Source: Acanthaster planci (Eukaryota > Echinodermata > Asteroidea > Valvatida > Acanthasteridae). Taken from it: 64,000 nucleotides of DNA. The notes beneath the pieces were generated by a model. The model was not told where the DNA came from, searched no databases, and saw only the letters and a program-made list of their open reading frames with translations. A program made the position numbers and the translations under genes. The stretch covers positions 1-64,000 of the forward strand of contig NW_019091537.1 of the NCBI RefSeq assembly GCF_001949145.1, given 5' to 3'. Below are positions 1-11,995 of the stretch, one piece after another (positions within the stretch are counted from its first letter, which is position 1; each line of letters opens with the position of its first letter).

Positions 1-2367
1 AATCTCACCATTTTGGGGGCCAAACAATCTCCTTTTTCAAAAGACACTGTGGGGGCACTTTTAATGCTAATGAGCTGGTCAAAAATTCTCACTTGAATCA
101 GTGGTCTGCACCCTGATGACTTGCAAACTAATTTTCATGTACCACAATTTTTCCCTTCATCAAGGGCCCACTTTTTGTCACATTTGGTTCAACACACTCC
201 TTCAGTTTATAGATTTAACTTCTAATGAATTTAAGGGATGTTATGGAACAATTTGGCAGTTAATGTTCGGAGTTTGGGTTTCATTCATTTAGTGGTTGGC
301 CAACTCCAGACAAGTTGCACATTGGGAAATGAAAACATTCCATAAGCCAAGTGCATGCCTGTATGTACATGTATTTTCCATAGTTCTATGATTTATGAGG
401 TTTCTAATGATTGTCAATAAATTGGAATGTTGAAATCTTTGTTACTGCCGTGAACCACCAATGGTGGTATCATCAACAACTGTATCGCCATCAATGGCAC
501 AACCACCAGCACCAAATCTTCAATAGGGCCTACAACCAACCTTATCTGCTGGTAATCATTCAGCTCCAGCCTAATGGCAATTGGCATGCCACCTGCAACT
601 TGTTGATTTTAAATCAGATCATATGGTGCATTCCTGATGGGACCAATTAAAGCTTACAACTACATGTATGTAGCAGTTGTTTCTTCGGCCACAGTATTGA
701 TGAGAGGATTTTTTTTGAGAATGCAAAATGCTACCACCTTCTTGTCACTTCCAATGAACAGAAGTACAGGTATAAAATATAAAAACATGTCATGAGTCAC
801 GCACATGAAAACCATTGGAGCTGAATTTTTATTGCATGTTTCCTTCAAGTGACAGAATAAGCTGAGGCCTGTTGTCAGCATTTTACAACTTGTTTCCCTA
901 TATGCATCAAGTAGCTTGCTTGAGAGATTGAAGCTATAATTTAAAACTTCTAAATAACTGACGTTGGGGAAAGGAGGATAGATGTTGAAAGGACACAGGA
1001 AGGACTCCGGCGCTGCCTACGCAAAGCAACAAGGATAGGTTTTTGGAAGTGGAAAGCTCAGGGAATCAGCAGACAACCTTCGTCAAGACCACTATCAATC
1101 TTAATAGCTGCTTCTAAAGCTGCAGCTCATCACTGCTACCTCAAACAGTCTTAAACGTGATAAGCCCCAGGTGTGGCAGACGCATCATATGGTCCTTCAC
1201 GTACAGGTAATGACGATTACTGCCTTCTAAACGGATAACAGGAAGGAGGCCAGAAAATTTCATTGAAGCAAAAGATTGATTTGTACAATTTGCCTGCCGT
1301 GTTAGCAAGTGGCCAGCCCTTGACACACATGTACTGTACATGTACCTCATAAGGAACTATGAAATTAGGAAAATAACCTCTACTGAGGCCATGAAATTAC
1401 TCCTCAGACAAATTTTAGGGAAATAACTGAGAGGTTTTCTTAGTTATTTGAGAAAACTTTTTGGGGGGGCAAGTTCATAGCAATGACTCGGAACTCTGCT
1501 AAGACACACTCTTCAGTCCAAATTTTGTAAAAACGTGCTTTACCCTCTAACAATGTCAACCAACTGCACTGTTTCTGAGATTTCATGAAGTCAACATCTT
1601 TTTCTTTGGGGATGTTTTCAAGCTAAATCATAACTGAAAAATGTGTACATGAACATTATAAAAAATCACTGAAAACGAAGGTGAACAGTATCGCACAGCA
1701 ATTCGCAATGCATTTTCAGCCAAGTTGCTACAAACTTTTTTTAATGAATCACAGTTGCTGCGATGCAACCAGAACATTGAAAATAAAAGTGTCCCTTTTT
1801 CGTGGCCAAGAATAGTAATAAACAGTTTTACCTTCGATTTGTTGTTTTCCTTTTTACAAAAGCTTATAAAAAGTGGTAAAAAGTAAACAGCTTTGTAGTG
1901 TGGAATGACTTTTGGCATTGTTACAAACATGTCCAGTACATGCACAAACACGTGCAGTAAGAACACTGTACATTTAGCAGGCCATCTTTCCACACAAGGG
2001 AAAATACGTACACAAATCAACTGTAAAATACCTGCGTGTAGACCAACTTATTGATTAATTGTGCCGTTTTCCCAATGGTATCAAACATTAAAAGACGAAC
2101 AAATAAATTCAAAGGAAAATCATGTTTCTCCACAGCACAGTTTGTGCATAAAAGAATACTTCAGCTGCTGATCAGTCTCGACTCTCACACCAACAACTAA
2201 TGTGATGCACCCATCTACTATACATGTACATGTACGCTTATGTTGTAATTGTGTGCTGTAAATTTGTACTGCGATTACATGGGAAAAAAATGCCACGACA
2301 CAAATTTACCCAACTGCTACGCAAAAATGCTTTTGTATAGCAGATTTGCTATGCAAACTTTTTGCAG
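1..2367. other. Intergenic, nothing recognised
   Basis: I see no coding exon, RNA gene or element with readable ends here. The open frames are short and show no protein-like composition. GTACATGTA-type words recur, for example near 365, 1330 and 2222. This is ordinary AT-rich intergenic DNA. Confidence 0.5.
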
Positions 2368-2570
2368 AAAATTATTCCCTGTTCAAGATGACTCCACGAC
2401 CAAAGAGATTAGGAATGTTCAAGGGAGTTCATTCCAAAGATGAGGGCCTGCATACGTATGTAGGAAACAGACTGGTCTCCCAAGGAAATGTGAGAGTGAA
2501 GAACAAGAGGCAGTCAGGCATTGGAAGATCGTCAAGCACCTTGAACGGTTTCAAGACTACGCTGTATTGA
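2368..2570 (+). CDS. Possible orphan terminal exon, unknown protein
   Basis: A strong 3' splice site (CTTTTTGCAG, ending at 2367) opens a frame that runs to TGA at 2568-2570, entered with one base carried from an upstream exon. The peptide is about 67 residues, basic and Ser/Gly-rich, passes through MTPRPKRLGMFKG and ends GFKTTLY. Codon use looks protein-like (GAT GAG GGC CTG, GTG AAG AAC AAG AGG). No upstream exon is visible on the plus strand from 1 to 2300, so the rest of the gene would lie left of the window. Alternatively it is a chance frame or a mono-exonic ORF starting at the internal ATG near 2388. I do not recognise a family. Confidence 0.25.
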
Positions 2571-3920
2571 GGAGCTGAAGCATACAAGCAACAAGCAGTT
2601 CAACTACATGTAGCTCATTTCTTAGTTTGTCGTTATGTAACTCTGGCATCTTTTAGGGCTGCACGGTGGGCAGGTAAGTACATGTATTAATTTACTTCGA
2701 GCCCATCCATCTTTTGGACAGACAGTATGTGTGATTTGGGATGGCAATTTGTAAAAAGGACAAGAAAACACAATGGGTAGAATTTTGCAAAATAGACAAC
2801 AAAAATGGCGGTAGAGTGTGGATAAAATGTTATATTTAACCCTAACAGTCCCAAATCCTCCGATTTAAATATGATTTTACATACACCCTAGGGGGTTAGG
2901 GTTACGGGGACTACAGGTACATGTACATATATTTGCATTTTGTCCAGAATAAGAATGCGGGCATACATAGGAAAACTGGGCGACCAACCGCATATTTGCA
3001 GATCCCCCAAAACAGGTACTTTTGAACTGCAACACGGAGGACGGGCTGTTTTGGTTGGACTCAGGTGTGCTGGGTGGGTTGAGGTTTGTTGGGTTATGTT
3101 AGATTTGGTTACATCGAGTTGTGGGTACATACCTCCTGCCGCATTCCACCCCCGATTATAGCTCCTTGAGGTTCGGGTCGACCTACATGTAAAAGACAAT
3201 TCAGACAAATTTGAAAAGATAATCAACAAATGACTCCCACAAATTATGTGTATGCTTGAAATTGAGAAAAAACACATAAAAACATTGCAAAATTTGCTGA
3301 AACTCCTGAGCATCTGAAATTTACCAAAATCAAGCATCTGGTTTTGCTTGTTTTATAGAATACATGTAGGCCTACATGACTGCTGTGCACCTGTACATGT
3401 ACATGTATTCCATCCAATGTTTCTTCAGTGTTTACGTTATGGGTACCAGTTCCATAATTTCAGAGCCTAAAATTACAGTTGGACACCGGCCATTTGCAGA
3501 CCACTGTTGATATTTGTCGAACAAAATGCAGATGGGGTCAGACAAATGCCTGAACATTTATTTTCAGATGCCATGAAATGGGAAGCAGAACTAGGGTTTT
3601 TCGTTTTGTTAGTTTTGGAGGGGTCTGTGCAAATATTTTCCTGGATTACATGTAGCAAATTTCTGGGGTTAGCAACTCTTTGAAGTGGGTGTAGCTATTT
3701 TTCATATACATGTACTGTAATCACTCACAGTTTACCACCAATTTATTATTTATTTCCAGAACCGAGAAGACAGGGTCCTGACTGGAAATGGTGAGTTTTG
3801 GCCTTACTTTGGCTCTGAATCTCTTGCTCCTGGTAGTATTTGTGTAACCTTTCAAGCAAGTCATTCTTCAGACCTGAAATGTAAGAGAAACAAAAAATCA
3901 ATGAGGAAACTACCAATGTA
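2571..3920. other. Intergenic, nothing recognised
   Basis: There is no supported gene. Open frames around 2888-3337 and 3473-3658 lack splice context and look random. A GTACATGTACATG run lies near 3400. Confidence 0.45.
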
Positions 3921-4146
3921 TTAACCCTGATCCTGCCAGGTGCAGCACCTGTAAATGTTTGGTGCCGTTTGTTGCAGTGGGTAATCAACAGCAGCTGACA
4001 AAAGTGCCCGGTGTTGAGACACCGGGAGCTGGTTCCAATGAACAAGGTCACTGTTGGATCTTGTGGTGACTGGCTACCACAGACTCCCAAAGCCATTTGG
4101 CCTTGGGAAGAGCCAATCCAATCCTGTTGCACTGGGCAGGCAAGCC
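3921..4146 (+). repeat. Interspersed repeat, copy 1 (pairs with 63014-63246)
   Basis: This stretch of about 226 bases is a diverged direct copy of 63014-63246. Both copies open with TTAACCCTGATCCTGCCAG or a near variant. Both contain a block reading CACTGTTGGATC, then TGTGGTG, then ACCACAGACTC, then TTTGGCCTTGGG, and both end with GGACAGGCAAGC or GGGCAGGCAAGC. I see no coding frame shared by the two copies and no terminal inverted repeats. The family is not known to me. Confidence 0.7.
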
Positions 4147-6470
4147 ACTTTGACAAAATGATGCAGACTGATACCGGTATGTCTGGTAGGGCGGTCTACC
4201 CAAAAATACCCAGGAGGGTTAGGGTCAATCATCAGTCCACCAGCGTGATAGTACGATGCAGCGCGATTAAGTTGAATCTGTATCTTTTTTCAAACGTTTT
4301 CTATGTCTAACCAATTGCACCCAATGTGTACGCATGTGCACATTTTGAGCACAAGATAGGTTCTCCTGCAATTTACATGTACATGTATGTGCACAAAGTT
4401 TACAACGTGCACTCTCTACATTTGCCTGCTGGCAAAGTAGGCAAGTAAGATTAAACTTGTATAACTGTGACAAGAAGCAAGTACAAGTATGCATTACAAT
4501 TATAAAGACGACGGTCTAATGTCTGCCATGTGATGGCTATGGAGGGGTATAAACAACATGTAGAAAGGCCCCTATTTGATTTCCATGCATTCTTAACCCT
4601 AACCCCCTGGGGACCATTGAAATCCTGCACAACCTTGTTGGGTTCAACATGATTATGGCATGGTTGTTCAGGGCCATAAGCACCTGTTTAGTTGAAGTAC
4701 ATGTACATGTAGCTGTAGCGATAGCATTCTTTGACAAATTTTGTTTGCCATTATATGTAGCGTGCTTCTCACCGTGGCTGTCCCTCTCGTTTCACGTTGT
4801 GGAAAAGTGACAAACCACTTTATTCTGCTGCATGCAAGCAATACAACAGAAACTTTGGAGGTGGAATATTTTCTCTTCCCATTTCAATGTTATGGAGGGC
4901 TGTCATTTTGCCAGTTACGAAGTAACTACAACCTTCAGTCATTTGGTCAAATGATGATATTGCACTGAAGCTGCAAAAAACTGAGGCAGACATGCATTTC
5001 TGGTAAATGCATTTCATGCTTAGCCTTGAGGTCACTTAGGTTTGGAAGATTGACTCTGCCACTAATAACAGTGCTAGATTTGATCCCATCAACTTTGGGT
5101 AGGCCCGGGGATGCCCGCCACCAAAATCTTAGGCATCGTTGGGGGAATAAAATCCCTGACCACAAAATTGGTTCAATTTTGTTCTTGATTTACCTTGTCA
5201 AAGAAACTAATTTTTCACATTTACAAGTTCTTTGTGGCCTTATCTATCCGTTTGGGGGGTTTAAGAATTTCAGAACAAACCATGGACTGCAAAATCTAGG
5301 AAAAAAAGTGAGAGACAACGTTACTTTTGTAGACATACATGTAATTCATCTGTTTTCGAGTTGTAAAGTGCCCGCACATGGAATCCCAGCTGCGTGCGTG
5401 CGATTTCCAGTGAAAAGGTCTGTTGCACGCCAGCATGCTACACGGAGGCCGTGACTGGTACCCAGCTTTAACCTACCTGCCGTCGAGCCGATATCAAAAA
5501 TGCAGTTCTGTTTTTGTCGGATCGGGGGCTTCAGACTGACCAATTAACCCCCTATTGGTTACCCCTAAAAAGTTCATATTTTGCTCTGCTTTAAATTTCG
5601 GTTTATGAACATTTATAAATTTGCAACATAACCTGCTTTTTTATAAGAATAACCTTGGTTAGCGTAGAAGGCTTTGTATATGCAGGGTTCTTGTAGTTGT
5701 ACGGGAAGAAGTTGACCAACGATCTCTCTTTGAAGTGTTTAATTAACATGTTTAATATGTTCGAGTTTTATAGGTTAAAGATGTGTAAATACACAATACT
5801 GTAGAGATCCGATTTTTAACTTATCTTGATAATTGAAGAATAAAACAAGGATTACATTGTGGGCATGATGATCCATGAACAGGCGAGAGTGATATACTGA
5901 TCGGGAAAACAGTATGCAGAGTTAGTACTGACACGTGCGGTAAGTAGCGATCACGCACAAATCGTGCTGTTGAGCGCCTTTCCTTTTTTTATTCGTAGAC
6001 CAAATTGGTAACTTTGGCAGTGACGAGTTAGATTTTAGAGCAATGGACAGACAGTTAGACTGTGTCGAAGTTTTAAACTTTAATAAGTACATGTAGGTGA
6101 TTTTTTGTTTTTAAATTCAGGCCGAAGTGATCATGATTGTTAATCGCCATTTTTGACTCTCATATCAGTCTAGTTAATTAAAAATAATTATCTAGCCAAC
6201 GCTTTCTGGAAAAGTTCTCCAACTCTAAAAAAATGTATTCAGTATAACTTTTAAAATGGAACAAATCAACAGATATTAGTAAATTGCTAGCAACAGAAAT
6301 GTGCCAAAGCCTTGCTGGGTTATGCCCTCTCCCCTCGACACGGAGCTGCCGGGTCCCTTAACTTCTATCAAATTTTTTGGACACCTTTTGTCTGTCTATT
6401 TTAAGTCCACCTGTTAACACAAAATACATGCTCAAAAATGGCCAGGATTTGTACAAATCGTGATGTTTAC
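4147..6470. other. Intergenic, nothing recognised
   Basis: No exon with both splice sites and coding composition was found. The longest frame, 5026-5454 on the plus strand, has no domain signature. AT-rich sequence dominates 5560-6300. Confidence 0.4.
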
Positions 6471-6672
6471 CTTTCCCGTACTGGCCGAAGTAGACACAGC
6501 TTGCGTGCAGGTAACTAGGCCAACTGTCACCAACGCACGCCATAGCCTCGCCCCCGGCCCAATGTTGCGTGTACTCGACATGGACATCAATGGTACTCGT
6601 GGCCGAGAACCACCGTGCCGTTGTGCAGTGAGTGTTTTCGAAACCAGTGGATTCATTTAGACTTCCGTTTCG
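6471..6672 (-). CDS. Possible isolated internal exon, unknown protein
   Basis: On the minus strand an open frame lies between a candidate acceptor (GGAACCAG, exon from 6672) and a good donor (GGGAAAG then GTAAAC, exon end 6471). It encodes a Cys/Trp/Tyr-rich peptide with segments CTTARWFSATS, VEYTQHWAGGEAM and HASCVYFGQYG. Third positions are GC-rich compared with the flanks. The same strand carries the SAP-domain exon at 8653-8737, but the splice phases do not join directly, so a common gene is only a guess. It could equally be a chance frame. Confidence 0.18.
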
Positions 6673-6963
6673 CTGGTTCCAGTCAGAACATGTAATTTTG
6701 ATGTGCGTGTACGAGGCTCGGAATCTCGTACACCGAATAGTTGCGCGCACACTGTGCGGACTGAATTAGAGAACGGCTGAAAACAGTCCACAACAATGGC
6801 AAGAATTAACGTTACGTCTGACTTTATTTTCCCATTTTTGTCTTTGGTGGTGATGTGTCGAATTTCTTCACCCACCAAAGTGGAGATAAGGATGCATAGG
6901 AGTTACAGACGTGAAATTGGCTCCTTGGAAAAGGTAGAAATGTTAGAAAGGTAGAATTTTCCA

Positions 6964-7269
6964 CTCCATTCAGGCCATTCGCATTTATCAGACTGAGCAT
7001 GCGTTGAGCCCACCAATGACCGCACTTGCTCTGCATCTTGGCTCGACCATTTTAGGTGGCGGGGGATGACGTCTTGTGTTGTTTTCATCGTGGGACTGTC
7101 CTGGCTGCTGTTGTGACCTGGAAACACACATCGGGCGAGACAAGTGCTGCGCCATGTGTGATGTTATCCCCCGCCACCGAAAATGGTCGAGCCAAGATGA
7201 AGAGCAAGTGCGGTCATTGGTGGGCTCAACGCATGCTCAGTCTGATAAACAAAAACGGCATGAATGGAG
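6964..7269. mobile_element. Foldback element with about 110-bp inverted arms
   Basis: Bases 6964-7073 and 7160-7269 are reverse complements, separated by an 86-base spacer. Over the central 70 bases of the arms I count a single mismatch, so the structure is young or maintained by conversion. Each arm contains CAGACTGAGCATGCGTTGAG or its complement. The outer ends fade without a clear target-site duplication. This produces mirrored open frames on the two strands, which are not genes. Confidence 0.75.
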
Positions 7270-7273
7270 CGAC

Positions 7274-7581
7274 AGTCAAAGGGTGGAAGCAAGAAATTGG
7301 TTAGCAAAAATCTCATTCTTTTCCAAAAATGCTCCGTCTCATGCTCTGAAACTACTATTATCCCCTTCTTAGCTGGTATAGATCAAGCAGATTTGCTGAC
7401 AGGGGAAAGTTTGGTTTAGGCCTAATAGCTTTTTTAGGGCTGCAAACCGTTTCACCACAAAAATTCCATTCCAAAACCCCACAACATTACAATGCCATGT
7501 AAACCTTCTTGCCTCGAAGGCACACGGAATATCACGGAGTTAGCTTAGTGACTTCGAGTTCTCGAAGTAGGCTCGGGGTAG
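7274..7581. other. Intergenic spacer between two foldback elements
   Basis: There is no gene here. A short hairpin, CTTCGAGTTCTCGAAG, sits near 7552-7567, and a copy of GGAGTTAGC lies near 7535, the reverse complement of the target duplication used by the next element. Confidence 0.4.
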
Positions 7582-7590
7582 GCTAACTCC

Positions 7591-8398
7591 TAGACCCGTA
7601 AACAGGGCCCAACGAATACTCCCCTGTCGTATACTGGGCCCTGTCCTGATAGGGATTTCTTTCGAAAAGTTTATCCGGGATATCTGGGGGCATAACGTAA
7701 CATCCGCTTAATTTTATGGGCTGAAATTGCACCGGTATGTTCACAACTCACGCTGTAAAATAATCCGATAGGTTGCTATTCTAGAAAACTCTCCTTTTCC
7801 TCGTTTGGAGGAAAAAATGGTTCCTTTTTTGCCGTTTTCACACTCCGTATGAATTTTCGCCTGACTTGTACATTACGCAGACTCCTTTGTATGGTTAAGT
7901 AATAGTACCCTGTACGAGAGCCTGTCTAGTTTGCACCCAGACTTCAGCACCTACAAATCTCGCTCAGATCTGCAAGAGTACCTGTCGATCTAAGTACTCG
8001 TAGGAAATTAAAGCTGTTTTGTGTCGCAGCTAATATGCAACCCCTTGGCTGGTTCCCTGTCCAGTCACACACTGTTTGCGGCAAATCATTGGTAGCCCAG
8101 CTCGCTCTCTGTAACGTGACGCGAAAGTGACGAAAAAGCCGTCAGTTTTGTACAAGTGGGGCAAACTTCATCCGGAGAGGGAAAACAGCCAAAAAAGGAA
8201 ACATTTTTTCCTCCAAACAAGGAAACGGCAAGTTTTCTACAAATACTACCACGCAGATTTTTTTACAGCGCGAGTAGTGAACATACCGTTGCAATTTCAG
8301 CTCATAAAATTAAGCGGATGTTTAGTTATGCCCCCGTATATCCCGGATATTACTACTCACGACAGAGGAGTATTCATTGGGCCCTGTTTACGGGTCTA
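7591..8398. mobile_element. Mutator-like long-TIR foldback element with 9-bp target duplication
   Basis: The element begins TAGACCCGTAAACAGGGCCC and ends with the reverse complement. Its arms, 7591 to about 7871 and about 8150 to 8398, are imperfect reverse complements along their whole length (38 of the first 40 bases match), around a loop of about 280 bases. It is flanked by the exact 9-bp direct repeat GCTAACTCC at 7582-7590 and 8399-8407. A 9-bp duplication and long terminal inverted repeats are the hallmarks of Mutator-like elements. No transposase frame is present, so it is non-autonomous. It lies in the predicted intron downstream of the SAP-domain exon. Confidence 0.8.
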
Positions 8399-8652
8399 GC
8401 TAACTCCATGCAGTTTGTGGAACTCCTTTCTTAACGAAATGTTTTGCAAGAGCCTTGTGCTGCCGCCCACTGCTTGTAACACACTGGAGCACGGACAGGA
8501 TGAAGTGGAAATGGGGCGAAGCGAGGATGGGGCGAAGTGGTTAGCTGCTTAGGGGCGACGTGGAAGTGGGGCGAAGTGACTGTAAAGTATCATTCAAGTA
8601 TCATCATGAATTGAATGATTGATGATAGTGCTGAGGATTAAAGAGTACCAAC

Positions 8653-8737
8653 CTGAAGTAGCAAGGCCAAACTGTTGCAATCTCTCTCTAAGTTCCACAA
8701 CTCGGAGCTTTCTTAGCTCCGTAAGCGAAGGAATCAT
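8653..8737 (-). CDS. First exon of a SAP-domain protein, fragment
   Basis: An ATG at 8737-8735 on the minus strand opens 28 codons that end in a donor (ACTTCAG then GTTGG, exon end 8653, phase 1). The peptide MIPSLTELRKLRVVELRERL continuing to QQFGLATSG fits the SAP motif: a helix with ELR-x-L, then GL-x-T-SG. SAP is a DNA-binding helix-turn-helix found in chromatin, RNA-processing and some transposon proteins. I could not place the following exons with confidence, so the gene may be broken by the foldback elements to its left. The SAP match is from memory of the motif. Confidence 0.4.
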
Positions 8738-10290
8738 GGCGGAAAGGCCTTGTTCAATGACTGCGAAGACTATAAAATCCACGCTCTTTCGTCGTTCATC
8801 AACGACGCAGAGAAAGCGTTTTAGCGCGTGGTACACGGTTCCCTGACGTCTCGCCGCTCGCCTTTATCATACAGTGGTCGATTCCTACCGCGTGTGAAAT
8901 CGAACCGGCTTGTTATGCGGCTGCGGCTTGAACCCTCTCTGTTGAGGCTGGCTACAGGTAGATGCAGTCGCAGCCTTTGGCACAACAGAGTATCCGTAAA
9001 GGACGAGTGAGTGAGATAAAAAGCATGGTTGGTGGCGCATTTTGTGAACAGAAAAGAGATCTCAGTGGTTGGAAACACCCGGGAGAGACCAGTGGTCAGG
9101 ATGTACAACCTTCATTTTGAGGACCTCTTTTGAAAGCTCACTGGGTCCACACCCAGTAAACAATTTTAAAACATACATGTATATGGTTGTCCTGTTTTTC
9201 TGGACATTTTTTCTTGGGAAATGTGTGTCTTTGTTGTTGTGTATGTCAGTCTTTTCCCCTCAGGCTCAACGAAGACTATATCAATATAAACGGCAGAACG
9301 CGGCTAGCCACACAAGTGACAGCGCACCAAATGCCAAAACCAAATGCAAAACCCTCAAAAAAGAACAAACTATAAAGTCTCGAATAACAACCAGGTATTA
9401 CCTGAATTTGAAGTTAGAATGACAGAGGAACAATCTTTCCCAAATTTGTACAGCTCGAAGCCTCATGATGGACGCTACGAACTGCATTCTTTATGTACAT
9501 GTAATTGAAAGTGCCAATACTTAGAAACGGTAATACAATCTTTCTCGGGGGGTGAGAATTCTTTTACCGACGAAAACTTTCTGAAGGTCATATTTTACGG
9601 GAAAAAAAACATTTTACCCTTCAACCCCAAACCTTTGGATCCCCGTTCTGATGATACCCCACTTAGCCGCACCCAACGTATATAAATGGCACATTGTTGT
9701 AGAAAATTGAATATTCATGCTTTGTTGGTGCTTGGTGTGATGTCATGACATCAAATTTAATGCTTGCGCAGTTGCTTGCATTACGCTGTGTGCACGAATA
9801 TGTGCAGTCATTGCCCTTAATGAGCTTTTTCTTCTGGAGTTATTTTGGGAATAAATAGCCCGGTTGTTTGCAAGATTTTTTGTTTTGTTTGAATCATTTT
9901 AATTATGGCATTTGTACAAAAGCGTACTTCATGAGATTTCACGATCACTCCCTGTGATGAAATAGCACATTTTGTTCCTACTGAACTAAGCTTTCCAGCA
10001 GTACACTACAAGTATTGTTAGGATATTACTGGCCCCGCTTGTCTGGCTAAGATGCAGGCAGTAATCAGGCATTTTTGGAATGTTTTTCTATTATTCGTCT
10101 GACTCGGTGGCCACCATCATTGAACACTTTGAAGTGCCAGAGTTGCAACTCCTTCTGTGTCCTTCCTCTATGGTAGAATTTAAGTGACCAGGCAAAAACG
10201 AAGACTGGTTATAACATGAGAGGACGTTAATGTACATGTATGCATAAGTTATTTGTTATAGAACGGGTGTGGGGTTTGTGCAATTATCCT
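8738..10290. other. Intergenic, no supported gene
   Basis: Plus-strand frames at 8828-9422 have no splice support. A TATAAAA word occurs at 8771-8777 and a TATATAAA-like word near 9679, but nothing downstream looks like a gene. The remainder is AT-rich. Confidence 0.4.
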
Positions 10291-10948
10291 TTATGAAGAA
10301 AAACAGAGTATTCTTACGGGGGGAATCAAATACGTCGAAAAAACAGAGAGCAGTATATTACTAGAAGATGTAATCACGAAGACGCCATCTTGACTCGAGT
10401 CTCTTCTGCGTTTGAGGCCTTTGAGCTCTTCCAGAGCTACTTCTTCTGTAGATTTGACCTTCTTTTGCTCCACTCACAGATGGTATGATGAGTTTTTCTC
10501 TAGACGGGAAACAGTCACCGACCCAGCTTTATATTCTTCACGGATGCAGATCTGTTTCTTGCGCTCTGATATAATATCTTCTGCTGTTTAATGACTTGGT
10601 GGGCGCGGACTAAAAGTCCACTTTAAGGACAGCGACTTTATCTCTTTCTAAAATTAATTCAAGCTCACGACAGAATTCGTATTGGGCTACGTTTCCAGAT
10701 TTGGTAAGTTCCTTGGCTTCCAACTTGTTTTTTAACTCTTTCAGAGATCCAGAGGAGTGGTCCTGATGCTCAGCAATGCATTTAAACTTTTCGTCAAAAT
10801 AACCTTTAAATTTTCGAACAAAGATGCGGGGTCAAAAGTATCACCGTCCGAATTTGACACGCATACCTCTCTCATCACGGCCGCGATGTCTGATGTGACA
10901 GCGCGCTTATTCGGGCGGGACAAACACGCCAACACCCGTTACCCATGA
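10291..10948 (-). pseudogene. Decayed retroelement-like coding remnant
   Basis: Minus-strand coding sequence reads rightmost first. One frame passes through ACLSRPNKRAVTSDIAAVM to SLFENLK. It then jumps frame near 10808 into YFDEKFKCIAEHQDHSSGSL and ELTKSGNVAQYEFCRELE, and meets a stop near 10618. Another frame continues with REEYKAGSVTVSRLEKNSS and VKSTEEVALEELKGLKRRRD. The heptad-like charged segment FDEKFKCI followed by EFCRELE resembles the N-terminal ORF of tyrosine-recombinase (DIRS-like) retroelements as I remember them. At least one frameshift and one stop show it is dead. Confidence 0.45.
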
Positions 10949-11063
10949 CGCACCTATAAACCCATATGATGTGCAACATGTGGTGAAGACTGCCCCCTCT
11001 TTTGTGTTGCGGAAATCTTTGGAATTCCCCTCTGATATCGGGGAGGGGGTGCAGTTGGTCCAT

Positions 11064-11995
11064 AAACCTAGGGTATGTGGCTTATGTCATGCATCACATG
11101 AAAGGGGCCGGGGACTTTACCACAGCTCGTGCTGACATTTGAAGCAAACTGTGGGGCAGAGAGAACACCCCCCCCCCGCCTTTGCTTGGGTCATTGTTAT
11201 ACTGGTATCTCAGGAATTCTTTTCAGACATGGGGGGGTGTTCAGTGACAAGAGGCTGGAGTGTGTATAGCGATTGGACTTGTTAGGTGGTACCCCTCTGT
11301 CCATTTTGTGCCCGGTATACGTGCTGGCTAGCCATAAGGGAGATAATGAATAAACGTATGTGTGAGGACCTCAGGTGACTGGGTACGATACATTAAGCTG
11401 TATGGTATAGTGCCACGCCCAATAGCGTAAGATTCATGTCAATTGACTATGTGGCGGGAGAATCGATGGACAGTGGCAGGTATAAATTACCTGCCGCATA
11501 CCAGCGAGGGGAGTATGGGCACACAAGAGCATGAAAAGTATCAAGCTGGTCACGCAAATTACAAAACTGTATTAACAAAATTAAGGAAAAGTGCCCAACA
11601 TTCCACACACAGCAAAACAAACCATATATTGTTTTCATTCCGTAAATAATTTAACTTTGTGTAAATTTGTATTCTACAATGTCTCTTCCGTGCCTTTTAC
11701 ATTTTCTTCTCCATGGGTTTGCTTCCAATTATAATTATCTTCAAAAAAATCTCGTCGTCCATAAGCCTACAATAGCATTTCTGTAGAATGTGTCCCCTAT
11801 AGCTACGCCTGGGGAAATGGTCATTCGAACTGACTTCAAAGTCTTGTTATTTGTTTGGCGGGTAAGTTGCATTAATTAGACACGCGTGGAAAATTAAGAA
11901 TGTGTTCAGCATTACAAACTCGTACTCCAGATGTCGGCTATAACAGTGACGGGAAGAATTGGACCCCAGATGTATAGAATGAAGTATTTTGCCAG
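11064..11995. other. Intergenic, nothing recognised
   Basis: This stretch contains a C-rich run near 11170 and short frames without coding character. No element ends are recognised. Confidence 0.4.

Noticed and set aside
6824-7372. Mirrored frames containing KCGHWWAQRMLSLIN on both strands
   Set aside because: They are the two arms of the foldback repeat read in opposite directions, not a duplicated gene.
9000-9175. THAP-like zinc-finger remnant (short RMYNLHFEDLF match)
   Set aside because: Only one loose motif is seen; the cysteines and AVPTIF-type elements are missing.
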